DNA from: Chrysomallon squamiferum
Taxonomy: Eukaryota; Mollusca; Gastropoda; Neomphalida; Peltospiridae
Assembly: GCA_012295275.1 (NCBI GenBank)
Contig: CM022668.1
Location: 6,787,529 to 6,851,528, forward strand
Length of the DNA: 64,000 nt
Direction of reading: 5' to 3'
Shown here piece after piece: positions 49,712 to 62,028 of this stretch. A program made the translations under genes and the position numbers. The stretch's first letter is position 1, and each line of letters opens with the position of its first letter. The notes beneath the pieces were generated by a model. It made no database searches. It was given only the letters and a program-made list of their open reading frames with translations, and was not told the DNA's origin.

Positions 49712-49965
49712 TTACGTCTTTTAAATAAGAAAAATGTAAAGAAGTAAATTTCTTTTGTAAAGTGTACAGGGTTAAGGTTTCTCCATCTTTTCACAGACAG
49801 AGGTCCGCAGCTTAAAATTATTTTAACACCTTTGCCTGGAGTTATAGCCTTTACCGACTCCGTCTACTTCATATCGTAAAAGTACCACACTAGTACTGCC
49901 TAGCATGTTGACTACACGCACACCTCGCTCATGTTTTTATTATTGTTGTTGTTGTTGTGGGGTTT

Positions 49966-49997
<32 letters not shown>

Positions 49998-50074
49998 ATT
50001 GCCATCGTCATCGTTATTTAGCGCACGCAATAAGAACAACAAAGATAAATAGACCTCGGTTCGTTAAAGCGATC
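49711..50074. other. Intergenic DNA before the 5S-like sequence
   Basis: Moderately complex sequence (49740-49930) with no recognised homology, then (GTT)n at about 49943-49998. Confidence 0.5.
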
Positions 50075-50182
50075 GTCTACGGCCACACCACGTTGAAAAC
50101 ACCGGTTCTCGTCCGATCACCGAAGTTAAGCAACGCAGGGCTCGGATACTTGGATGGGTGACCGCCTGGGAACACCGAGACA
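50075..50182 (+). rRNA. 5S rRNA-derived sequence, 3' end altered
   Basis: GTCTACGGCCACACCACG through GTTCTCGTCCGATCACCGAA, AAGTTAAGCAACG and CTTGGATGGGTGACCGCC matches metazoan 5S rRNA closely. The 5' half looks intact, but about three bases are missing in the internal promoter region (CGG|ATACTTGG) and the 3' strand of helix I is replaced by CACACCCACACGG, so the closing stem cannot form. No T-run terminator follows directly. A 5S pseudogene or a 5S-headed SINE is more likely than a working gene. Confidence 0.75.
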
Positions 50183-50920
50183 CACCCACACGGATGTCTC
50201 TTTCTTTCTTTTTGTCTTTCTTTCAGCAGTACTACAACAACAACAACAACAACAAGAGCAATTACTACCAGCGATGTATATATTTTTTTTTCGTGCACTG
50301 TTTAAGGTGAAATTGACATCAGTAGCGAGTACCGAGACCCAGTTTTCAAACCTTCGTGTCAGCGCTGCGGTTCAAACCGATTTCGACTCGGAACGGCTCG
50401 GTTCGGCTTCACTCGACTCGGCGAACAAGAGAGAAGGAAAAATCGTCAGGTTTGATCCATCCAGTGCTGCTACTATTATTATTATTATTATTGTTGTTAT
50501 TGTTATTGTTATTATTATTATTATTGTTGTTGTTGTTGTTGTTATTGTTATTGTTATTATTATTATTATTAGTAGTAGTAGTAGTAGTACTGGTAGTAGT
50601 AGTAGTAGTAGTACTGGTAGTAGTAGTAGTAGTAGTAGTAGTAGTATCATCATCATCATCATCACCATAATCATCACTTTATTATTGTTGTTGTTATTAT
50701 TATTATCATTATCATCATCATCATCATTGTCATCGTCGTCATCATTATTGTTGTTATTATTGTTATTGTTAGTGTTGCTATTATTGTTATTGTTATTGTT
50801 ATTATTATTATTATCATCATCATCATCATCGTTGTTGTTATTATTGTTATTGTTATTGTTACTGTTACTGTTGCTGTTATTGTTGTTATTGTTATTATTA
50901 TTATTATTATTATTGTTATT

Positions 50921-50983
<63 letters not shown>

Positions 50984-51292
50984 GTAGATTGCCGTAGACA
51001 CACACGGATGCCTCTTTCTTTCTGTAAGTACAAAAACAACAACTAGAGCACTTTATAAGATGAACCTGACATCGGTACTCTACAACTACTACTACTACTG
51101 CTGCTGCTACTACTACTACTGCTGCTGCTGCTACTACTACTGCTACTGCTGCTACTACTACTATGATTATTATTAGTATTAGTATTAGTATCATTAGTAT
51201 TATTACAGTTACTACTATTATTATAGTAGAGTCCCTCATTCTTTCTTTCAGTACAACAACAACAACAACAATAATGGCATAGGAATAATACC

Positions 51293-51341
<49 letters not shown>

Positions 51342-51395
51342 ATAGTAGTAGTAGTAGTAGTAGTAGTAGTAAAAGTAGTAATTAGAAAAAACTAC
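50183..51395 (+). repeat. 5S-linked tail repeats and trinucleotide expansion
   Basis: The segment after the 5S (CACGGATG, CTCTTTCTTTCT, GTACTACAACAACAAC, CACTG...GTGAAATTGACATC) recurs at 50990-51085 and in part at 51230-51280. Between copies are long runs of TTA, TTG, AGT and ATC triplets (50470-50985) and CTA/CTG triplets (51080-51160). An AGT run lies at 51285-51378. Block 50330-50460 is GC-richer with GGTTCAAACCG. Long frames here are repeat artefacts. Confidence 0.65.
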
Positions 51396-51399
51396 ACAA

Positions 51400-54230
51400 A
51401 ATGATTAAAAATAATTTTGACAAAATATTGTGTGTTTGTTCTAGGTACTATGAATTTGTTGTTGAATTACTGCTTAGAACGTTTATATCGTTATTATTGT
51501 TCTTTCCTATAAATAAACTTGATATACTACTCAAAAATGTTAGCAGTGTTTGTGAAATTAGCATGATGCTAACAAAACAAAATTGTCTTCTATATAATTC
51601 GGAAAATATGATTTAACTCGACTGAGCATACTTCACAGTCATCAACTGTAACTAAATGTTGCTTAAACAGATCCTGTTTCTTTAATAGATTATCTATATT
51701 TAACATACTTTCTTTCTTTAATAGACTGGTTTTTTTTATAATGGACGCTTTATTTTTTAACAGATTGTCTGTCTGCAAAATATCCTTTCTTTAAAGAACC
51801 ATGTTTCTTTAATATATTCTTTCTTTATTATCTTTCTTTTATACGTTTCTTTAAAGAAATCATTTTTTTAATAGATTGTGTTTCTCTAATAAACCTTGTT
51901 TCTTTAATAGATTATCTTTCTTGACCCTGTTTTTTTAATAGATTATCATTATTATTATTGTTTTATCTTTAAAACTGGATTATCTTTTCCTTGTTTCTCT
52001 ATTCTTGCCTTGGCCAAATTAGCTTCTGGACTCTTTGATGACGCACAAGTTTTTCGTTGTTTCCTTCAGAACAAAATAATATATTCATTAACAGAGAGAT
52101 ACTTATGCAAACTTGTAAAAGCATACAGTAACAGAGACATTCTTTAGAAAACCCTTCTACTTTAATATCTTAATTCTTAAATGAATTGTGATTCGTTTAT
52201 AAAATGTCTTTAATATAATATCATCTTTCATTAATATACCCTCTTTTTAAACAGATTCTCTTTCTTTCATCTCTCATTTTGCTTAAATAGGTTTTATTTT
52301 TCAAATATAACCTGGTCTTTATTAGACTTTTTTTATTTAGCTCACCTTTTTTTCTTTTCTTCTTTTTTCTTCTTTTTTTATTATTATATTCTCTTTCTTT
52401 AATCGAACCTCTCTCGTTAATAAAAACATTTAAAAAAAAAAAACTGCATTTAACAGACCCTGTATTAATATATTCTCTTTCTTAAATAGATCCTGTTTCT
52501 CTAATGTATGTGTGTGTATATATATATATAATCATCGGAATATTTGATATCATTTTGGAAATAAATTTGGAGAGATAAAGAAGAAACATGTACATAGCTC
52601 ACAAAACTAAAATATAATAAATAAAATAGTTTGTGTCTGTTATCATCACCAGACATAGATTCACTTATTAACATTCATTTATCCAACACACCGAGTCATG
52701 TTATCTATCATCTTATCCAGACATTGTTCTAACATCTACACCAATTCTGTTCTAGCATCTATACCAATTCTGTTCTAGCATCTACACCAATTCTGTTCTA
52801 GCATCTACACCAATACTGTTCTAACATCTATACCAATACTGTTCTAACATCTATACCAATACTGTTCTAACATCTATACCAATTCTGTTCTAACATCTAT
52901 ACCAATACTGTTCTAACATCTATACCAATACTGTTCTAACATCTATACCAATTCTGTTCTAACATCTATACCAATTCTGTTCTAGCATCTATACCAATAC
53001 TGTTCTAACATCTATACCAATACTGTTCTAACATCTATACCAATACTGTTCTAGCATCTATACCAATACTGTTCTAACATCTATACCAATACTGTTCTAG
53101 CATCTATACCAATACTGTTCTAATATCTATACCAATACTGTTCTAACATCTATACCAATACTGTTCTAGCATCTATACCAATTCTCTTCTAGCATCTATA
53201 CCAATACTGTTCTAGCATCTATACAATACTGTTCTATCATCTATACCAATTCTCTTCCAGCATCTATACCAATACTGTTCTAGCATCTACAGAAGCAGTT
53301 ATATCACATTACGCCTATTCAGACACTGTTTTTGCATATCACCAGACTCTGTTCTTGTATTTCTTCAGACACCGTTCTTGAATATATCCAAAAATTGTCG
53401 TTTTACACCTCCAGGCACTATTCCTTTAAATCTAATTAAATAAATTAAAACCATGATGAAAGATATTATTATAATTTAGTGTTAATTAAACGATGAATGA
53501 AAATCAGGAAATATTAAATTGATAATCTAGTGTTAATTATATAATGAATGAAAATTAGGATAAATGATACAGTAATAATATACCATAAACTACTACTACT
53601 ATCACTATAACTACTGGTACTACTTAAGGGAAATCTGTCAGAGTCCCTTTGAAAAACAGGACGAGTGATACGTTAACAATTTGATGGTAATTATTTCAAA
53701 ATAAAAACCGTTTAATTTCTGCTTGACGAACTTTTAAAGATAGTTTTTTGGAATTTCAAATTAAATTAACTAGCTGCCAAGATTCACCACATACAGAGAG
53801 GGAGGAGGATCATTTATTCTAAATTGTAGAGAAGACAATTTTGTTTTGTTAGCATCGTGATAATTTCTCAAACACTGCTAACATTAGTGAGTAGTGCGTC
53901 AAGTTTACCTACACGAAAGAATTGTAATAACGAAAAAACGTTCAAAGCAGTAATTTTTATTGAATCAACTAGAAATACATAGTACAAAGTAGAATCAGAC
54001 AATATTAAACAATGGTTATGTCAACAAATTTGTTTCTTTTAAATTGCTTATTTTGTTTACTAATTACTACTACTACGATTACTACTACTACTGGTATTAT
54101 TACTATCATCATAATTATTAATAGTAACAGCAATAACAATAACAATCAAAATAACAGTAACATTGATAACAATAATAATGAAACAGCAATACCAAATCAT
54201 TAATACATGTTTAGTTTCCAGCTGACGTAT
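51400..54230. repeat. Diverged palindrome P4
   Basis: The left arm (51540-51960) and right arm (53810-54230) carry the AAAATTGTCTTC / GAAGACAATTTT block in inverted positions. The centre is reversed relative to P1-P3 and contains the 23-bp minisatellite. No signal-exon copy found. Confidence 0.6.
52724..53293. repeat. 23-bp minisatellite, about 24 units
   Basis: Unit close to TGTTCTAACATCTATACCAA plus TAC, with AAC/AGC and TAC/TTC variants. It appears to have expanded from one segment of the palindrome centre (complement near 6500: CATACATGCTAGAAGAACC). Confidence 0.9.
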
Positions 54231-54359
54231 TGTAATACAAATACATAAATAAATAAATTAGATTTTTTATCAGTGAATGAATGAATTAATAAAGAAATTT
54301 TCTATTTGTGACATTAAATCCAGTTTTGAAAGATATTACTGTGAAAAAAAGATGTGTAC

Positions 54360-54683
54360 ACGACATGCTGGCGTCCTTTCTTCACTTTCTCTGTTACGAG
54401 CACCAAATCTAGCAACCGCCTCCCAGTTATCTCCCTTCTCCAACGAAAGTCGTCTGACGTCCAGGACATAGGATCGATAATCGTGATAGTCACGTGACCT
54501 GTGTGGCTCTCTTTCCAGAGTTGGCATGATTCTATGTTGGGAGGATAATCCACCCGGATAAATGCCTGCTGTGTTACTTCTTATGTCTACAGGAAAAGTT
54601 TCTCGTTCATCTTGATGACGTGAGTTCATTGTGACGTGTCTTTCCAGAGTGTCGCCATAACAACCGCGTGTTTGAGTGACTGG
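54360..54683 (-). pseudogene. SEM-F exon 8, shortened
   Basis: 324 nt, 108 codons, phase 0 and open. It starts PVTQTRGCYGD (five codons shorter than SEM-A at the start) and lacks most of the GDNY region (EKGDNWEAVARFGA). Ends TPACR|GTACAC. Confidence 0.65.
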
Positions 54684-55192
54684 CTGGTATATAAAAGACA
54701 ACATAGAAATAAATGAATGCAAAAATAATTAAGTAAATAAATGAATAATAATTGTTTATATTTTAATATATTATTTCACTTCAAATGTAATTAGCTTTAA
54801 TTTTTTGTTATCTTTTATTGATACATTTTTGTATTATTGTTACTTTAACATTATTAGATTGTTTATTTTTACTTTGTTTTATTTTCTTGTTGATATATGT
54901 GTCTGGTTATGTGCGATTAAATTTTATTATTGCATTTCATTTTGCTATAATTTATTTTATTTTATTTTAAATAACATTAATTCTTTTTAGTTTATTTTTA
55001 CTTATTATTTTTTTTTTTTACTTTGCTTAGCTTTATTTTATTTTATCTTACTGTACTATACACAAATTTATTTTACTTTCATTTTATTTTATTTTATTTT
55101 ACTTAACTTTGCCTTGCTGTATTTTATTTCAATTTACATTAGTTTATATAATTTTATTTTATTTTATTTTACTTTCCAAAAATATACCATAC
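54684..55192 (-). other. SEM-F intron 7
   Basis: AT-rich, T-rich low-complexity DNA like the other copies. Confidence 0.7.
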
Positions 55193-55924
55193 CTTCATTG
55201 CATCTTCATAGTCGATTTTGGGGGATATGAAAATATTCTGTTTGCTTTCATCTGCAGAACTGTTCCTGTCCCATCTAGGATTAAAGTCATTTATTCCCTG
55301 GGGTCCCATCATGGAATATCCGTCATTTCTTCCTGGTGGTCCCTGCATGGAATATCCGTCATTTCTTCCTGGTGGTCCCTGCATGGAATATCCGTCATTT
55401 CTTCCTGGTGGTCCCTGCATGGAATATCCGTCATTTCTTCCTTCCCCATGGAATATCCGTCATTTCTTCCTTGTGGACCCTGCATGGAATATCCGTCATT
55501 TCTTCCTGGTGGTCCCTGCATGGAATATCCGTCATTTCTTCCTTGTGGACCCTGCATGGAATATCCGTCATTTCTTCCTTGTGGTCCCTGCATGGAATAT
55601 CCGTCATTTCTTCCTTGTGGTCCCTGCATGGAATATCCGTCATTTCTTCCTTGTGGTCCCTGCATGGAATATCCGTCATTTCTTCCCTGGGGTCCCTGTA
55701 TGGAATATCCGTCATTTCTTCCCTGGGGTCCCTGTATGGAATATCCGTCATTTCTTCCTTGTGGTCCCTGCATGGAATATCCGTCATTTCTTCCTTGTGG
55801 TCCCAGCCTGGAATAATCTTGTACTGACGTGTTTGTGGCCACGTCTTTGCCGTGGTGGGTGAGGGTAAGGTCGGGTGGGCTTCTGTCCGACTTTCGAATA
55901 TCAGTCCTGTTCTTTTGGCCATCT
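55193..55924 (-). pseudogene. SEM-F exon 7, about 14 YSM units, frameshifted
   Basis: Opens MAKRTGLIF in the wrong frame and, in the SEM frame, DGQKNRTDI, SPPDLTLTHH, then units YSRLGPQGRNDG, YSMQGPQGRNDG, YSIQ... About eleven units on, a 29-bp partial unit replaces a 36-bp one. After it the SEM frame resumes with three YSMQGPPGRNDG units and NPRWDRNSSAD. Exon length is 732 nt where the phases require one more than a multiple of three. Confidence 0.75.
55300..55830. repeat. 36-bp coding minisatellite of SEM-F
   Basis: Unit TCCGTCATTTCTTCC plus TTGTGGTCCCTGCATGGAATA (plus strand). Open in several frames on both strands, which produces spurious long frames. Confidence 0.9.
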
Positions 55925-56593
55925 CTATACAAATGTAATATAATCTTGATATTAAAATTTCTTTTCAATTCATAGAAATTCCTATTTTCAGACTCACTAT
56001 ATTTAGAAGAATCTGTTCTTCTTCTATTTCCTATTATTACTACTACTACTGCTGCTGGTGCTGCTGCTACTACTACTGCTACCGCAACTACACTTACTGT
56101 TACATTTACTTCTACCAGTACTATTATTACTATTACTGATACTACTACTACGACTGAGTAGTATTATTACTACTACAGCAGTTACTAGTATTACCATTAG
56201 TACTAATACTACCACTACCACTTCTACCACTAGAACTAGTAGTACTACTGTTCCTAAGGCTATTACTGTCATTACCACTACTGCTATTCTTATTATTATT
56301 ACTTCTGTTGCTACCACTGCTATTAGCTATATTACTACCATCACCATCACTACTACTGTTACTGCTACTACTAGTATTGCTGCTGCAGCTAATACTACTT
56401 TTACCATCATTAGTAGTATTATTTCTACTACTACTTCTACTACTAGTAGTTCTATTACTACCACTAGTATTACTACTGCTACCATTATTACCAGTTCTAT
56501 TGTTACCACTATTACTACTTCTACTACTACTACTACTATTTCGAATATATTATACACTATTCGTGAGAGCCAGGTTAGAACAGGATATCTTAC
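55925..56593 (-). other. SEM-F intron 6 with ACT repeats
   Basis: Irregular ACT/ACC trinucleotide repeats at about 56030-56545. Confidence 0.8.
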
Positions 56594-56779
56594 TGCTTCT
56601 GTGTTTTCTGTTCAAGTTTTCTCTGACAACAAATGCACATGAGAGTAACGACAAGGATGAAAACGAGTCCACCGGCAAACCCGTGAGCAAGATATATGTA
56701 ATATGACGTCATTTCTAGCCGTTTCGTCACTACGTCACAAAACTCTCCGCTGTAGACGTACTTATTTGTGTACACACAT
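56594..56779 (-). pseudogene. SEM-F membrane exon
   Basis: 186 nt, phase 2 both ends. [14 protein letters not shown], helix [19 protein letters not shown], then [14 protein letters not shown]. One codon shorter than SEM-A/D. Donor CA|GTAAG intact. Confidence 0.75.
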
Positions 56780-56819
56780 CTGAAATAGAGTAACATTTTT
56801 ATAGATGGATAGAGACATA

Positions 56820-57228
<409 letters not shown>

Positions 57229-57376
57229 AATGATTCTGAATGACTTTTGAATCTATGATCTAATTAACATTTTTTTATAGGTACACTATTTTTATATGAT
57301 ATTTACATGAGGATTTATCCCAAGTGCGAAGATCTATAATGAAGACAGGAAAATGGCCGCAGGAAGGACTCTTTTC

Positions 57377-57472
57377 TTAGTTTCTGCAGCGGTTATAAGT
57401 ATGACCATACGCTTGTCTGTGTATTTCTGTCTGTTCTGTATAACTGAAATTATATTCATCCATTGTTAGTAT
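57377..57472 (-). CDS. Segment h8, 31 codons plus stop
   Basis: Minus strand behind TCTCAATACAG: ILTMDEYNFSYTEQTEIHRQ to YNRCRN and TAA. Same length and stop position as h1 despite divergence. Lies 3.3 kb downstream of the SLC6 coding end in the same orientation and starts in phase 0, like SLC6 exon c. It could be an alternative last exon of that gene; no RNA evidence is available. Confidence 0.4.
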   Translation of the reverse strand: MLTMDEYNFSYTEQTEIHRQAYGHTYNRCRN

Positions 57473-58074
57473 CTGTATTGAGAATAAAAACACAAACAGT
57501 ATTTATATATTTATAAACACATATGCTTGACAACATACACACAAACTAAAAGTGTACTTACATGCACACAAACATACTGTTAAGCAAGAAATATAGAAAA
57601 ATATGATACTTACAATTTATACTTCGAAACAAAAACGAAATGAAAACGATCTTTGTACTGAAAACCTTTTATTGTCCAAAACTCTTCCCTGTTGAGCTGA
57701 TAGTGTGATGAAGTGATGTCATCAATATTTTTATTCTCAGGGATGGTCAAAAAAAGATTTAGGGTGCCTAATCCTTTTTACGTTTGAACATTCATGTTCT
57801 TCGTTTTAATGAAATTCATCTCATCTTGAAATTCATATTAACAAACCAGTGATGATTCAAATAGCTCTCCCAAATTCTCAATATTTTGCTTAGTGACACA
57901 TACACATATACACACACACACACACTAAGGCGTGTGTTAGAATCATTGATTTAGTTTTCAATGTTATCTCAAGTGTTTAATATGGTTTGATATTAATGGA
58001 AACACCCTTGGCAGTGCAAAAAAATGTAAAGAAATTATATTTACTTTACTGAGATCTGCTAAAAAAATATGTGA

Positions 58075-58850
58075 AATTGAAAATAATAATAATAGCAATA
58101 ATAATAACAATAATAATAACAATAATAATAATAATAATAACAATAATGATGATGATGATGATGATGATGATAATAATAATAATAACAATAATAATAATAA
58201 CAACAATAATGATGATGATGATGATGATGATAATAATAATAATAACAATAAAAATAACACTAATAATAATGACAACAACAATAGTAATAACAATAATAGT
58301 AATAATAATAATAGTAATAACAACAACATAACAATAAAATGTTTAATAACAACAACAGTAGTAATAGTACTAAAAACAACAATAATAACAGTAACAACAA
58401 TCATAATAAGAATAAGAATAAAAACAATAGCAATAATAATAACATCAACAATAATAATGATAATGATAATAATAGTAACACCACCACAACAATAATACTG
58501 ATAATAATAATAACAGTAATAATATGAATAATAAAAATAAAATAATAATAACAATATAATAATAAAACAATAATAATAATAATAACAGTAATAATAACAA
58601 TAATAATAACAATAATAACAATAAAAAAGTAATAACAACAGCAACAACAATGATAACAGTAACAGCAATAACAATAATAATGATAACAATAAATAGTAAT
58701 AATAAAATTTAAAACAAATTATGATGATACTGATGGTGTGTGTATATGATGTTGGTGATTATGATGATGGTGATGATGATGATGGTGATGATGATGATGG
58801 TGATTATGATGATGGTGATGATGATGGTGATACTAATGATTAGGGGGACG
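58075..58850. repeat. AAT/AAC/GAT trinucleotide repeats
   Basis: Long triplet-repeat zone. Frames on both strands are artefacts. Confidence 0.9.
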
Positions 58851-59095
58851 AGGACGATCATGATAATGATGAAGATAACCACAACAACACAACTACACTA
58901 ATAATTACACAAATAATATATTTTAATGTAATAAACATAACATATTACAGTTTAATGTATTAATAAATATAACATACAAATATATAATGTATTAAGAAAT
59001 AATATATATATATATACACACACATAAATACATACATATATACATATACATACATATATATAATACATACGCGCACACACACACATATATATCTA

Positions 59096-59130
<35 letters not shown>

Positions 59131-59428
59131 GTACATACAGTGTTACATTGTAGAGATCAAAGGCCACATATTTTTGTGTTTTATCTCTGTGAGAAATACA
59201 TGTACCTTTCTTCAACTAATACCTGTGTAATCATTGTGTCAACTCGTTTATCTACTGACCCACTGATTAACTAACAAAAACATCCTCATTGAAGACAACA
59301 AAGAAACTGTTAGCTGAAATGTAATATATTTAGCTTAACATGCATCAGAATATATTTGCGTGTGTGTATGTGTGTGTGTATGTTCGTGGGTTTGTGTGTA
59401 TATGTGTGTGCGTAGATATATATACATA

Positions 59429-59650
59429 CAGGGTGGCCCAAAAGTAGATGTACGGTTATTAAGTAGGCAATTTATTTTAAAATATAAGCATGTTTCAAGC
59501 ACTAAACAGAAACTGTTTAATCTCTCAGGTGCTCAAAATGTCCTCATTCATCATTGCAACATTCTTCAAACCTCTCCAGGATGCTTTGACACACAGTGCA
59601 GGTAACTTCAAGCATATAAATAACTGTAAACCTACTTTTGGGCCACCCTG
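59429..59650 (-). mobile_element. Mariner-like element, 222-bp deletion derivative
   Basis: Ends CAGGGTGGCCCAAAAGTAG and CTACTTTTGGGCCACCCTG are inverted repeats extending about 32 bases with a few mismatches, flanked by TA. The interior on the minus strand reads VTCTVCQSILERFEECC and ends GHFEHLRD, resembling the C-terminal end of Tc1/mariner/IS630-type transposases. The element thus looks like a remnant of a coding parent, not a random MITE. Confidence 0.85.
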
Positions 59651-59689
59651 TATATAAAGAGATATGCATACGCATTTACATATACATAC

Positions 59690-60060
59690 ACATTTGTATA
59701 AGATTCAGCATTAGTTTAGGACTCTTTGAAACTGTGGAGACTGAGTCAACACACAATATGCTCTAGAGTGAGGTCAGTGTGTTGAAAATGAAATTCACCC
59801 CTTAGATTTAGATGTATTCTGTTTCTAGCTAGTTTCACGGTTTCAGATCATGACTCATAGGACCCACATAGGGTCGCTCTTTGGTCCCTTACCCTGGGAC
59901 ACGATGAGCCATCACAGACCCTTAAACATAAGTGTCTCCCATGACAATGATGTTTAGTACAACCTAGCAAACTCTGTATTGTAATCAAAGCAATAATGAC
60001 TCTATAAGCATCAATAGCTATAAAGGTTTGCCTGAAATGTCAAAATATCTTAAAAATGGC
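59690..60060. other. Insertion of unknown type
   Basis: About 370 bases of complex sequence (around GACCCACATAGGGTCGCTC) absent from other U units. No frame, terminal repeat or target duplication recognised. Confidence 0.35.
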
Positions 60061-60099
60061 TCATCAGTCCACAGTTTTCCCTAAATATTTTTGTTATTA

Positions 60100-60200
60100 T
60101 TGTTGCTGTTTTTGTTGTTATTGTTATTGTTGTTGTTGTTGTTGTTGTTGTTGTTATTATTATTATTGTTGTTTTTACTTTTGTTGTTATTACTACCATT
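60100..60200. repeat. (TTG)n repeat
   Basis: TTG/TTA repeat in the U0 unit. Confidence 0.8.
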
Positions 60201-60823
60201 ATTGTTGTTTTTTAATTAAGGTATGGTTAGAAAATAAAACCTATATTGAAAAAAAAAACGAAGATTTATAAAATATATTTATTTCTAATGCTATATCAGT
60301 TTACATGTACAATTGTTTGTTACATATCAAATGTGAATATCTGTGTACTTGTTTTCCTCAGTCTAATTCATGCACAAACACACGCACAGACGCACAAACA
60401 CGTTTCTCTCGGAGAGGGATCAGCGAACTGAAAATGAAAACCAGACGAGAGGAAAGAAAGAAAGAGAGAAAGAAAGAAAGAAAGAGAGAGAGAAAAAAAT
60501 ATTCACACAACAATAAAAATTAGACGTTATCAGTTTTATACAAAAAAAATATACATATCTTTTGATATATCATTATTTTTCAAATATTCAAAATAAAATA
60601 AAAAATACTGTTATGCACGTCCGATTTATAAAACCTAATTTATTTACACAATAGAGAAAGAATGACAACAGTTGTTATATCATTTCAGTACATAATTATA
60701 TATATATATATATACATTTATATGTATGTATGTGTGTGTGTGTCTGTAAATATATATATATGAATACACATACATACACACTCTGACAAAAATATATACA
60801 AGACACACGCACACACGCACAAT

Positions 60824-61078
60824 TTACATATGCGTCATAGCCTCATCGAACTGTGATTTATTATTCTTCATATAGTCCACTGAAAATGTATCTTCATCTG
60901 ATATGTATCCCAAATTGTCATTGGCTGTATTGTTCACGTGACCTGGACTGTCCTCCAAATGAACGTTGTTGATATAAGGCGGCGGCTGTATTTCTGTGAC
61001 GTCAACGGTCAAGGGTTCGTCTCCCGCCCACCTCCTGTCTCTCCACCCTTGTAATGGGCGGTTCAGTCTTCTCAGTTC
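60824..61078 (-). CDS. SLC6 last coding exon (C-terminal tail)
   Basis: 255 nt behind TTCACACAG, phase 0. ELRRLNRPLQGWRDRRWAGD follows TM12; the tail goes on TVDVTEIQPPPYINNVHLED to FDEAMTHM and TAA. Includes DNLGYISDEDTF, a tyrosine-acidic stretch. Confidence 0.85.
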   Translation of the reverse strand, partial: ELRRLNRPLQGWRDRRWAGDEPLTVDVTEIQPPPYINNVHLEDSPGHVNNTANDNLGYISDEDTFSVDYMKNNKSQFDEAMTHM

Positions 61079-61855
61079 CTGTGTGAATGAATGAGTGAAT
61101 GAATGAATAACTGAATGAAATGAATGAATGAATGAATGAATGAAATTAAACTTATAAATCGTGTCGTTAAAAATAGCATTTCTTCTCTTTCATAGTTTAA
61201 ATCATAGTTTAAATACACACTGCACACAAAACACAAATACATGCACACAAACACACACATACACACATAAACTTAAACATACTCAAACAGAAATATACAG
61301 TCTCTCACAGTCACACACACACACACACATACACACAAACTCACAAAATACACACATAGATACACACACAAACAAAAACACATACATACAAATTTATTCT
61401 CAAATAAATACACACCGATACATACCACACACACTCACACACATACGTACACACTAGCACAAAAACACATACATACAAATTTATTCTCAAATAAATACAC
61501 ACAGATACATACCAAACACACATACGTACACACTAGCATAAAACACATTAAACAGACGCACACACACAATTACACAGACGCGCGCACCCACACACACACA
61601 CACACACACTCACACACACGGACACACACACACACGTACACGAGAATTTAAAAAGAAAAGAGCGTACACTGAAGACTCCATGCTTGAAGGTGTAAACAAA
61701 AAACCAAATTAAAATGATCAATGTCGGAGATGCGGATATCAGCCACCACAAAACATCTGTCCAGACTGGGTCGCCTTTAGACTGCATTGATTCATACTGC
61801 ATGGCCTTCCCTATTATCACAGCCTAGAATAATAATAATAATAATTATAATCAAA

Positions 61856-61891
<36 letters not shown>

Positions 61892-61950
61892 TAATCATAA
61901 TAATAATTATCATCATCATCATAATTATCATAATGGCAATTATGGCAATA

Positions 61951-62028
<78 letters not shown>

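Larger units (their letters stand above)
54360..56779 (-). pseudogene. SEM-F, frameshifted SEM copy
   Basis: Minus strand: membrane exon (56594-56779), exon 7 (55193-55924) and exon 8 (54360-54683) with good splice sites and phases, but exon 7 has a 7-bp loss inside its repeat (near 55440-55455) that shifts the frame. No last exon or EGF exon is found. It has the largest YSM repeat array in the window. Confidence 0.75.
57300..60700 (-). repeat. U0: SLC6-flanking unit, likely source of the U array
   Basis: Contains the full set of U blocks in one copy, plus two insertions (59429-59650 and about 59690-60060). AAT/AAC repeats fill 58075-58700, GAT repeats 58740-58840, (AT)n about 59098-59128. 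Confidence 0.65.

Noticed and set aside
50365-50420. GGTTCAAACC resembling a tRNA B box
   Set aside because: No A box at the right distance and no cloverleaf could be drawn.
50154-51001. Long open frames on both strands (up to about 276 codons)
   Set aside because: They consist of Ile, Leu, Val, Ser or Asn runs produced by triplet repeats; only the first part overlaps the 5S-like sequence.
52724-53293. Possible CRISPR-like array (regular 23-bp repeats)
   Set aside because: Head-to-tail units without spacers in eukaryotic DNA; a minisatellite.
55109-55862. Plus-strand frames with WNIRHFFLV or MEYPSFLP repeats
   Set aside because: They are the antisense of the 36-bp SEM-F exon 7 repeat.
61005-61030. 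GGGTTCGTCTCCCGCC resembling a tRNA T arm
   Set aside because: It lies inside the SLC6 last coding exon and has no matching arms.
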